From DASSJF01 sp035280345 (GTDB lineage: Bacteria > Sysuimicrobiota > Sysuimicrobiia > Sysuimicrobiales > Segetimicrobiaceae), in contig DATEGA010000238.1 of the NCBI GenBank assembly GCA_035280345.1, positions 1-5,344 on the forward strand: DNA of 5,344 bases, given 5' to 3'. How positions within the stretch are numbered: position 1 is the first letter of the stretch; every line of letters begins with the position of its first letter. Positions 1 through 5,239 of the stretch are shown here, one piece after another. The translations under genes were made by a program, and so were the position numbers. The notes under the pieces were generated by a model that was given only the letters and a program-made list of their open reading frames with translations, ran no database searches and was not told the origin of the DNA.

Positions 1-978
1 CGCGAAGAGCCCCACGGCCAGCGCGGCGGCAAGCGCCCCCGCAACGGCTCCAGGCCAGCGGTCGCCGGCGGCCGGCAGGCCTTCAAGGCGCAGCGACACG
101 ACACCGCCGGCGCTGACCGAGCCGCCCGACCAGTGCCGATAACGCCGTCCGGAGGCCGTCACCGGGTCTCCGAACCGAAGTCCGTCTGTCGCGACACGGA
201 CGTCCAGATCCGAGACCAGAATCTCCACGCGCGCGGCGCCAAACGGCAGCATCCACGCAAGCGCCGCATCCCCATGCGGGGGGCGTTCCTCGTAGGCGTA
301 GGTGACCTGGACCGGACCGGGGGTGATCGCGCGGGCGTCGGTGATCCGGCCCTCCTCCGCGTGGGGGTCGTGCCAGCCGTCGAGCGGCTGCACCGCGACG
401 GCGCCGCCCGGCAGCGGAAACGCCAGCGGGTCCGCGGACGTCGTCACGACCGCGCGGTCGGTCGGATTCAGCAGCTGCTCGACGGTCGTCACACGCAGCG
501 CGCCGGGCACGATATCCACGACACCGAACAACAACGCGCCGCGAAGTGCCCGGCGGTCGCCGCCCGCGTCGTAGACGATCAGCGAGAGATCGCGCACCGG
601 CGTCTCGGAGGTCAACACGATTCGCTGGGCCCCTTCGTACGTGGCGCCTTGATAGTCGGCGGCGAGCAGGAACACCCGCAAACCTCCGACCGGCAGGCCG
701 GAGAAGGCGAACGCGCCGCCCGCGTCGGTCCGGGTCTGCCGCTCGGACGAACTCCCGCGTTCCACAATCTCCAGGCGTACCGGCTGCCCGGCCACCGGGT
801 GCGCGGGCGAGGTGCGGTCGATGACCCTCCCGCGGATGACCCCGCTCATCTCGCCCGCCGTCGGCGGTGCGGCCTCTACCGCAGAGAGGCGTCCCGGACC
901 GCAGGCGGCTGCCCCGGACACGATCACGGCCGCCAAGACGGCGATATACACCGCCGCTCGCCGGCCCGGCCGGGGCAT
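1..978 (-). CDS. Exported membrane-anchored protein with carboxypeptidase-regulatory-like (Ig-fold) domain, C-terminus cut by window edge
   Basis: This frame is open for 326 codons from the ATG at 978 to the left edge with no stop, so the protein is partial. Residues 1-25 look like a signal peptide: a basic start (MPRPGRRAAVY), a hydrophobic core, then an Ala-rich end. Cys26 follows AAA, a weak lipobox at best. Residues about 44-135 resemble a carboxypeptidase-regulatory or CnaB-type beta-sandwich, with IRGRVIDRT, then TDAGGAFAFSGLPVGG and a repeated Y-x-G-x-x-Y pattern. Residues about 145-300 are beta-rich, contain PLPGGA and TPGPVQVTYAY, and match no family I can name. Residues 308-326 are a hydrophobic helix, probably a C-terminal membrane anchor. 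The ATG follows the preceding gene's stop (TAG-CGC-ATG) with a GGAG ribosome site 6 nt upstream, so it is the last gene of this operon visible here. I infer a periplasmic, membrane-tethered accessory role, perhaps in cytochrome assembly; the exact function is unknown. Confidence 0.83.
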   Translation of the reverse strand, partial: MPRPGRRAAVYIAVLAAVIVSGAAACGPGRLSAVEAAPPTAGEMSGVIRGRVIDRTSPAHPVAGQPVRLEIVERGSSSERQTRTDAGGAFAFSGLPVGGLRVFLLAADYQGATYEGAQRIVLTSETPVRDLSLIVYDAGGDRRALRGALLFGVVDIVPGALRVTTVEQLLNPTDRAVVTTSADPLAFPLPGGAVAVQPLDGWHDPHAEEGRITDARAITPGPVQVTYAYEERPPHGDAALAWMLPFGAARVEILVSDLDVRVATDGLRFGDPVTASGRRYRHWSGGSVSAGGVVSLRLEGLPAAGDRWPGAVAGALAAALAVGLFA

Positions 979-981
979 GCG

Positions 982-1293
982 CTACTCCGCGCGAGCCTCG
1001 CGCGTTGCCGGGCGCGAGGCGAGCTGATCCAGCGCGTCGAGGCGCCGCAGGGCATCAATCGCCACAATCTCCTGCCGGCTCCGCAGCGCGTCGTAGTCGG
1101 CGTCGCTCATTTTGCCGGTGGCGTGATCCAACGCGAGATCGCGCAGCGAGTGCAGCGCCGTCTCCCGCTCACGCACGAGTCCGGCGCGCTCCGCGGACGC
1201 CCCGCCGGCGGCGCCCCGCCTCCCACCCCGGAGCGGCGCGAGCACGTACCACGCTGCCACCGCCGCCAGCCCAACCGCGATGACCGCGGTCAC
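982..1293 (-). CDS. Small CcmI-like single-TM protein (cytochrome c biogenesis accessory)
   Basis: A 103-residue protein starting at GTG 1293, which overlaps the ccmF stop as GTGA; the stop is TAG at 984-982. Residues 2-21 form one transmembrane helix (TAVIAVGLAAVAAWYVLAPL). A Gly/Ala/Arg linker follows, then from about residue 35 a charged helix with the pattern ERETALHSLRDLALDHATGK, then MSDADYDALRSR and ALRRLDALDQL. The order helix, 'LxxLxxDhxxGKhSDxDYxxLR', helix resembles the N-terminal membrane and coiled-coil part of CcmI, and is common in short proteins next to ccmF in non-proteobacterial clusters. The TPR domain that full CcmI uses to bind apocytochrome is missing. A longer reading from ATG 1413 would overlap ccmF by 124 nt and add an Arg/Gly-rich, non-hydrophobic leader, so I prefer the coupled GTG. 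The role, presenting apocytochrome to CcmF or stabilising it, is inferred from position. Confidence 0.75.
   Translation of the reverse strand: MTAVIAVGLAAVAAWYVLAPLRGGRRGAAGGASAERAGLVRERETALHSLRDLALDHATGKMSDADYDALRSRQEIVAIDALRRLDALDQLASRPATREARAE
985..988 (-). promoter_or_regulatory. Shine-Dalgarno GGAG for the exported protein gene
   Basis: The minus strand reads GGAG-TAGCGC-ATG, giving a 6-nt spacer to the ATG at 978. The site lies in the last codons of the upstream CcmI-like gene and overlaps its TAG stop by one base. It fixes the start of the downstream gene: the upstream in-frame codon is that stop, and the next in-frame starts are GTG codons inside the signal peptide. Confidence 0.6.
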
Positions 1294-3278
1294 CGGCCGG
1301 CGGTTCCCATAACGCGCACCGGCGCCGCGACCGCCGCCGCACGCGGACGCGCCTCCGGCGCCATCGCGATGAACGCCCCGGCGGTCAGCACCAGGGCGCC
1401 GGCCCACATCCACATGACGAGCGGATTAACGAGGAGTCGCAGCGTTGCCCGCCCGTCCTGCGCCCAGCCGACCAGGGTGATGTAGAGGTCATCGCGCGGT
1501 GTGCTGCGTAGGGCCACGTCGCTCGTCGAGTCCCGCCCGTTGAGATACAGGTTGCGCCCGGCCGTAAGCGGGCCGAGATCCCGCGCGCCCTCGAAGACCC
1601 TTAGACGCGCGCCAACCACGAGCGCGCCGTGCGCCGTCGACTGCCCGAGGCCGTCGTAGCGCACGCGATAGGCGCCGACCGCCGCACTCTCGCCCGGCGC
1701 AAGCGTCGCCAGGCGCTGCGTGGCGAAGACGGACGAGCCCGTCACACCGCAGAGGAGCAGCAGCATCCCGAAGTGCACGATGTAGCCGCCGTAACGCCGA
1801 CGGTTGCGTGCGACGAGCGCCACGAGCGCCCGCGGCGCCGGCTCACCGCGCAGCAACTGCCGGACGCGGATGCCGCCGATGAATTCGAGGACGATCGTTG
1901 CGGCCACGAAGCCGGCGAGCGCAAAGACGAGGATCGGGCCGGACGCCCGCATCCCGCCCGCGAGCACGAGGGCGGCGACGGCGACACCGGCCGCGCCCGG
2001 GGCGAGAAAGCTGCGGCGCAGGTGCTCGGCCGAGGACCGGCGCCACGCGAGCAGCGGCCCCACCCCCATCAGGACCAGGAGGCCAACGGCGAGCGGCGGG
2101 ACGACGTGGTTGAAGAACGGCGGCCCGACGTTGATGCGCCGGCCGGTCAGGACCTCCGAGATGACAGGAAAAACGGTGCCGAGGAACACCGCGAGCGCGA
2201 TCGCCAGAAACAGCACGTTGTTGAGCACGAACGCGCTCTCCCGCGACAGCGCGGCATCCAGTTCGTGACGCCCACGCAGCGAGTCCCACCGCCACGCGGC
2301 GATCGCGAATGCCGCCAACATGGCGGCGGCGAGAAAGACGAGGAAGAGCGTACCGAGCGAGGACTGCGTGAACGAGTGCACGCTGCTCAGCACCCCGCTG
2401 CGCGTGAGGAACGTGCCGAAGATCGACAGGCCGAACGCCACGATCACGAGCACGACGTTCCAACGGCCCAGCATCTCGCGGCGTTCCTGGATCATCACAG
2501 AATGAATAAACGCGGTCGCGACCAGCCACGGCATGAGCGCCGCGTTCTCGACGGGGTCCCACGCCCAGTACCCGCCCCACCCCAGCACGACGTACGACCA
2601 CTTGGCGCCGAACCACAGCCCCATGCTGAGGCAGTACCACGCCCACACCATCCACCGCCGGGCCAGCAGCACGCCCCCGTCCGCGGCGTGCCCCGAGACG
2701 AGCGCCGCGATCACGATCGCAAACGGCACCGTTAGTCCGACGTAGCCGAGGTACAGGGTCGGCGGATGGATCGCCATCCAGGGATTGAGGAGCAACGGGT
2801 TCATGCCCGCCCCGTCGGCCGGCGGAAACGGCGCCGTCGCAAACGGGGACGTCACCGTGGTGAGCAACAGGAGGAAGAACGCCGCCACGCCGCCGAGCAC
2901 GGCAACGACGCCCGGGACCAGGGCGGGCTGGGTCCGGCCCACCGCGCGGACGGCGAGCAGCGTGTAGCCGGCCAGGACGAGCGCCCACAGCAAGAGCGAC
3001 CCTTCCATACCGCCCCAGAAGGCGGTGAGATCGTAGACGAGCGGCTGCGTGTCGTTGACGTGGGCGGCGACGTATAGAAAGCCGTAGTCGCGCGTCCCGA
3101 GGGCCACGAACAGCACCAGGGCGGCGGCGGCGAGCAGCGCGGCCGACCCGCCGAGCGCGCGGACCGCGCTCGCAATAACCGCCGCGCGGCGCGTGCGCGC
3201 ACCGAGCACCGCCGCTGCGACGGCATAGAACACGAGCACGAGCGCGCCGAGCAGCGCGAAGCGGCCGAGGCTAGCCAT
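1290..3278 (-). CDS. ccmF: Cytochrome c haem lyase subunit CcmF
   Basis: A 662-residue polytopic membrane protein, the usual CcmF length. CcmF is the synthetase that takes haem from holo-CcmE and joins it to the CXXCH cysteines of apocytochrome in the periplasm. Family marks are clear: WGGMEGSLLLWA (residues 88-99), MNPLLLNPWMAIHPPTLYLG (159-178), and the WWD haem-handling segment GWGGYWAWDPVENAALMPWL (233-252) followed by GTFLTRSGVLSSVHSF. All four conserved histidines can be placed: His171 (HPPTLY), His259 (FIHSVM), His301 (SVHSF) and His502 (YIVHFGM). Residues about 515-612 form the large soluble periplasmic domain, and 615-639 the last membrane helix. The ATG at 3278 lies 6 nt after the ccmE stop with no strong ribosome site, so translation is probably coupled to ccmE. 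The TGA overlaps the GTG of the next gene. With all four ligands intact, the lyase step looks conventional although CcmE and CcmC are not. Confidence 0.97.
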   Translation of the reverse strand: MASLGRFALLGALVLVFYAVAAAVLGARTRRAAVIASAVRALGGSAALLAAAALVLFVALGTRDYGFLYVAAHVNDTQPLVYDLTAFWGGMEGSLLLWALVLAGYTLLAVRAVGRTQPALVPGVVAVLGGVAAFFLLLLTTVTSPFATAPFPPADGAGMNPLLLNPWMAIHPPTLYLGYVGLTVPFAIVIAALVSGHAADGGVLLARRWMVWAWYCLSMGLWFGAKWSYVVLGWGGYWAWDPVENAALMPWLVATAFIHSVMIQERREMLGRWNVVLVIVAFGLSIFGTFLTRSGVLSSVHSFTQSSLGTLFLVFLAAAMLAAFAIAAWRWDSLRGRHELDAALSRESAFVLNNVLFLAIALAVFLGTVFPVISEVLTGRRINVGPPFFNHVVPPLAVGLLVLMGVGPLLAWRRSSAEHLRRSFLAPGAAGVAVAALVLAGGMRASGPILVFALAGFVAATIVLEFIGGIRVRQLLRGEPAPRALVALVARNRRRYGGYIVHFGMLLLLCGVTGSSVFATQRLATLAPGESAAVGAYRVRYDGLGQSTAHGALVVGARLRVFEGARDLGPLTAGRNLYLNGRDSTSDVALRSTPRDDLYITLVGWAQDGRATLRLLVNPLVMWMWAGALVLTAGAFIAMAPEARPRAAAVAAPVRVMGTAGR

Positions 3279-3284
3279 GCGTCA

Positions 3285-3698
3285 TCACTGGGACTTGGGA
3301 TCGGCCGGGTTGTACTTCGTCGGGCACTTCGCGAGCAGCGTGGTCGCGTCGAAAGTGCCGTCGCGGGCGACGCCGCCCTCCACGACCACCTGCCGGCCCT
3401 CCGCGAAGATGTCCGGGACGACGCCGCTGTACCGGACCGGCATCGTCGACGTCCCGTCCGTGATGACAAACGACAGGTGCCGGTGGGCGTCGTCCCAGCG
3501 CACGGTGCCCGCCGCGACCGTCCCGCCGAGGCGCACCCGCGCCGGCAGCGACGGCTCCCGCTGGCGCAGCTCGCCGACGGTCACCCAATATGTCGCGCCC
3601 TGCTGGATGCCGCCGTATACGAGATACGCGAGTGCCAGAACGATGAGCACCGTCCCGCCGACGAAGACGAGCGTCCGTCGCCCCCGGGCGGCGCTCAC
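3285..3698 (-). CDS. ccmE: Periplasmic haem chaperone CcmE, CXXXY variant
   Basis: A 137-residue membrane-anchored haem chaperone that receives haem from CcmC and passes it to CcmF. After a short basic N-terminus (SAARGRR), residues 9-31 form the membrane anchor. Residues about 36-121 are the OB-fold: TYWVTVGEL, RVRLGGTVAAGTVRW, HLSFVITDGT, MPVRYSGVVPDIFAEGRQVV and VEGGVARDGTFDATTLLAK. The haem-binding site usually reads HXXXY; here it is C-PTK-Y, with Cys125 (TGC at 3326-3324) and Tyr129 (TAC at 3314-3312), and the protein ends eight residues later. This matches the known variant CcmE of archaea and some bacteria such as Desulfovibrio, where cysteine replaces histidine as the covalent haem attachment residue and CcmH is usually missing. 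The GTG start overlaps the ccmD stop as GTGA. An upstream in-frame ATG at 3854 would read through all of ccmD with an Arg-rich, non-hydrophobic leader, and was rejected. Identity is certain; the exact start is likely. Confidence 0.95.
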   Translation of the reverse strand: MSAARGRRTLVFVGGTVLIVLALAYLVYGGIQQGATYWVTVGELRQREPSLPARVRLGGTVAAGTVRWDDAHRHLSFVITDGTSTMPVRYSGVVPDIFAEGRQVVVEGGVARDGTFDATTLLAKCPTKYNPADPKSQ

Positions 3699-3820
3699 GA
3701 GCCGCCACCGGCCAGCCGCCGCACTTCCTCCTCGAGCGCGCGCGTCCGCCGCACGAGCGCGCGCACGTAGACGAAAAGCGCGATCCACACGACGGCAAAC
3801 GACCAGAACAGGTACGTCAT
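3695..3820 (-). CDS. ccmD: Haem exporter accessory protein CcmD
   Basis: A 41-residue gene, short enough to be missed by length-filtered gene calling. The translation begins MTYLFWSFAVVWIALFVYV, a single membrane helix (residues 3-19). It continues with an Arg-rich cytoplasmic stretch and a short charged helix (RALVRRTRALEEEVRRLAGG). This is the standard CcmD plan: a helix with aromatic residues, a positive stop-transfer segment, then an LE-rich coiled-coil tail. CcmD binds CcmC and CcmE and is needed for release of holo-CcmE from the CcmABCD complex. The ATG overlaps the ccmC stop (ATGA at 3820-3817) and its TGA overlaps the GTG of ccmE (GTGA at 3698-3695), so it fits between ccmC and ccmE exactly as in other ccm operons. 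No good ribosome site stands at the usual distance, which suggests translational coupling. There is little sequence conservation to test in so small a protein, so the call rests on size, topology and position. Confidence 0.88.
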   Translation of the reverse strand: MTYLFWSFAVVWIALFVYVRALVRRTRALEEEVRRLAGGGS

Positions 3821-4524
3821 CCTGCGCCGGACCCGCGGCCGGCCACCGCGTCATCGACGCGGGCGTCGGCGATGGCGGCGACGTCCGCTTCCATGGTGCC
3901 GACGCGGATGCGGAGCCGCGCGAGCAGAACGTAGACGAGGCTCCACGCGGCCAAGCCCACGGCGAGGGCCCAGGCCATCTGGGGCGCGAGCCCGATGCTG
4001 CGCGAGGTGAAGATCACCGGCGAGAGGGCGCGGAGGTAGCGGGCCGAGAGCCACACGAGCGGCACGTCGACGAAGCCGACGATCGCGAAGACGGCGGCGA
4101 TCCGCCGTTGCCGCTCGTCGTCACCCGCCGCCGCGCGCAGCAGCAGATATCCGGCGTAGATGAACCAGAGGATCAGATAGGTGACGAGTTGCGGATCCCA
4201 CGTCCACCACGTGTTCCACACCGGCCGCGCCCAGAGCGATCCGGTGATGATCACAAGGGTCGCAAATAGCACGCCGATCTCGGCCGCGGATGCGCTCGCG
4301 ACGTCCCAGCCCCGGCGGCCGGTGCGGAGGTACTGCACCGCCGCCCACGCAGAGTGGCCGAAGGCGACGAATCCGACCCACGCGAGCGGCAGGTGGACGT
4401 AGAAGATCCGCTGGACGTCCCCCATGATCTGCTCGCGAGGCGCGTACACGAAGGCCCCGTAGAGGGCGGCGAGCATCAGTCCGCCCATCAGCCACGCGAG
4501 CCATCCGTCGAAGGAACGACGCAC
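3817..4524 (-). CDS. ccmC: Haem-handling membrane protein CcmC
   Basis: A 235-residue, six-helix protein that binds haem through its WWD domain and loads it onto CcmE on the periplasmic side. The N-terminal signature is GDVQRIFYVHLPLAWVGF (residues 35-52), with His44 as the first conserved haem ligand. The WWD segment is WARPVWNTWWTWDPQLVTYL (98-117), followed by ILWFIYAGYLLLR. The next conserved loop reads VGFVDVPLVWLSARYLRALS (149-168) followed by PVIFTS. CcmC proteins normally have a histidine just before that proline (the TLHP/TLHQ position, His184 in E. coli); here it is Ser168, TCG at 4023-4021. The usual Trp-Trp just before it is also absent. The remainder (GLAPQMAWALAVGLAAW) is typical. 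The start is GTG at 4524; an in-frame TGA at 4560-4558 blocks extension and no ATG lies between. There is no ribosome site, and a promoter-like element ends seven bases before the GTG, suggesting a leaderless message. The TGA overlaps the ccmD start. Confidence 0.95.
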   Translation of the reverse strand: MRRSFDGWLAWLMGGLMLAALYGAFVYAPREQIMGDVQRIFYVHLPLAWVGFVAFGHSAWAAVQYLRTGRRGWDVASASAAEIGVLFATLVIITGSLWARPVWNTWWTWDPQLVTYLILWFIYAGYLLLRAAAGDDERQRRIAAVFAIVGFVDVPLVWLSARYLRALSPVIFTSRSIGLAPQMAWALAVGLAAWSLVYVLLARLRIRVGTMEADVAAIADARVDDAVAGRGSGAG

Positions 4525-4576
4525 GACAAAAATGATAGCAGAACCGCGCGCGGCCTTTCAATGAAACCGCGGGCCG
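4525..4576 (-). promoter_or_regulatory. ccmB-ccmC intergenic region with candidate extended -10 promoter
   Basis: This is the only clear intergenic gap in the window and it is locally AT-rich. On the minus strand, TTGAAA (4561-4556) matches the -35 consensus at five of six bases. After an 18-nt spacer, TATCAT (4537-4532) matches the -10 consensus at five of six, and TGC directly before it gives an extended -10 (TGCTATCAT). Counting from the -10, transcription would begin at about 4525, one base before the GTG of ccmC, which has no Shine-Dalgarno sequence. I infer an internal promoter giving a leaderless ccmCDEF message in addition to read-through from ccmAB. The elements are visible; their activity is not shown. 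Confidence 0.5.
4556..4566. repeat. 11-bp palindrome overlapping the candidate -35 element
   Basis: The plus strand reads TTTCAATGAAA, two perfect 5-bp arms (TTTCA/TGAAA) around a single central base. It covers the putative -35 hexamer of the ccmC promoter. It could be a small operator half-site pair, or chance in a short AT-rich patch. GGCC copies at 4552-4555 and 4572-4575 flank it and could close a weak hairpin in RNA. Confidence 0.3.
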
Positions 4577-5239
4577 TCACTCATCGACGACATACTCGAA
4601 CAGCCAGACGCCGAGCACCAGCACGATCACGTCGAAGGCGGCGAGGAAGCCGGCCGGCCGCCACACCGACGCGAACGGGGCGCCCGAGAGCGCGGCCGTC
4701 ACGCCGCTCAGCGATACGACGATCGCCGGCAGCGTGACCGGCACGAGCAAGATTGGCAGCAGCACCTCGCGCAGCCGCGTCGCGGCGGCCATCGCGCCAA
4801 GCAGCGTGCCCGTCGCCGCGAACCCCACCCCGCCGAGCGCGAGCGGCACCGCCACGGCCGCGATCCTCCGCCCGAGATCGGGGGCGACGAGGACCGTCTC
4901 GGCGACCACGATCACGGCCATGACCAAGAGCGTGAGCAGCAGATTCGCGGCGGTCTTGGCCAGAAAGAGCGTGCCGCGGCCGACCGGAGTCAGCAGCACC
5001 CCCGAAAACGCCTGCCGGTCCTGTTCGAGCGCCTGCGCCCGCGCGAAACCGAGCGTCGCCGCGAACACGACGGTGATCCAGAGGATCGCCGCGGTGACCG
5101 CGGGCGCCGGGCCGCTGCCGACCGCGAGCCCCTGCACAACCAGGGCGAGGAAGGCCACGAGGGTTATCGAGGTCACGAGCTCGCGCGTCCGGAGTTCGGC
5201 GAGAACGTCCTTCCAGATGAGCGCGGCCGCCGCCCTCAT
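4577..5239 (-). CDS. ccmB: Haem exporter ABC-type permease CcmB
   Basis: A 220-residue integral membrane protein, typical CcmB length, forming the membrane part of the CcmA/CcmB ABC complex that drives release of holo-CcmE from CcmC. The N-terminus has the family pattern ALIWKDVLAELRTRE (residues 6-20) before the first helix (about 22-41). The second helix and the loop after it carry the signature ILWITVVFAATLGFARAQ, EQDRQAFSGVLLTPVGRG and TLFLAK (52-95), where the loop meets the ATPase. Four further hydrophobic segments lie at about 97-119, 127-152, 159-184 and 196-215, for six in all. I chose ATG 5239 because it overlaps the ccmA stop as ATGA. A GTG at 5254, five codons upstream in the same frame, would also give a sensible protein, so the start is uncertain by five residues. 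The TGA at 4579-4577 is followed by the 52-nt gap before ccmC. Confidence 0.94.
   Translation of the reverse strand: MRAAAALIWKDVLAELRTRELVTSITLVAFLALVVQGLAVGSGPAPAVTAAILWITVVFAATLGFARAQALEQDRQAFSGVLLTPVGRGTLFLAKTAANLLLTLLVMAVIVVAETVLVAPDLGRRIAAVAVPLALGGVGFAATGTLLGAMAAATRLREVLLPILLVPVTLPAIVVSLSGVTAALSGAPFASVWRPAGFLAAFDVIVLVLGVWLFEYVVDE

Noticed and set aside
901..903. Cys26 of the exported protein as a lipoprotein attachment site.
   Set aside because: The preceding residues are AAA without the usual Leu at -3, so ordinary signal peptidase cleavage is at least as likely.
1294..1413. Upstream extension of the CcmI-like gene to ATG 1413.
   Set aside because: The added 40 residues are Gly/Arg-rich and lie over the last membrane helix of ccmF. 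The GTGA overlap at 1293 places the membrane helix at the N-terminus as expected.
133..1485. A 450-codon open frame on the plus strand opposite the exported protein, the CcmI-like gene and the end of ccmF.
   Set aside because: It is Arg/Gly/Pro-rich with no domain, lies antisense to well-supported genes, and is explained by GC-rich third codon positions removing stops on the other strand.
1629..2735. A 368-codon plus-strand frame inside ccmF.
   Set aside because: The composition is highly charged (Arg, Glu, His, Asp), mirroring the hydrophobic codons of the ccmF membrane helices. It is a shadow of ccmF.
1843..2988. A 381-codon minus-strand frame overlapping ccmF in another frame.
   Set aside because: It is an Arg/Gly/Pro-rich low-complexity translation, while the ccmF frame has every expected motif throughout this stretch.
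3699..3854. Upstream extension of ccmE to ATG 3854.
   Set aside because: It would run through the whole of ccmD and into ccmC, and adds an Arg-rich leader not seen in CcmE. The GTG at 3698 overlaps the ccmD stop and gives the normal CcmE plan.
3277..4269. A 330-codon plus-strand frame across ccmE, ccmD and ccmC.
   Set aside because: It is antisense to three recognised genes and has no recognisable motif; it is a GC-driven shadow.
4528..4576. A rho-independent terminator between ccmB and ccmC (GC-rich inverted repeats plus a T5 run).
   Set aside because: A 5-bp CGGCC/GGCCG stem can be drawn, but the T run is about 18 nt beyond it, so it does not form a terminator.
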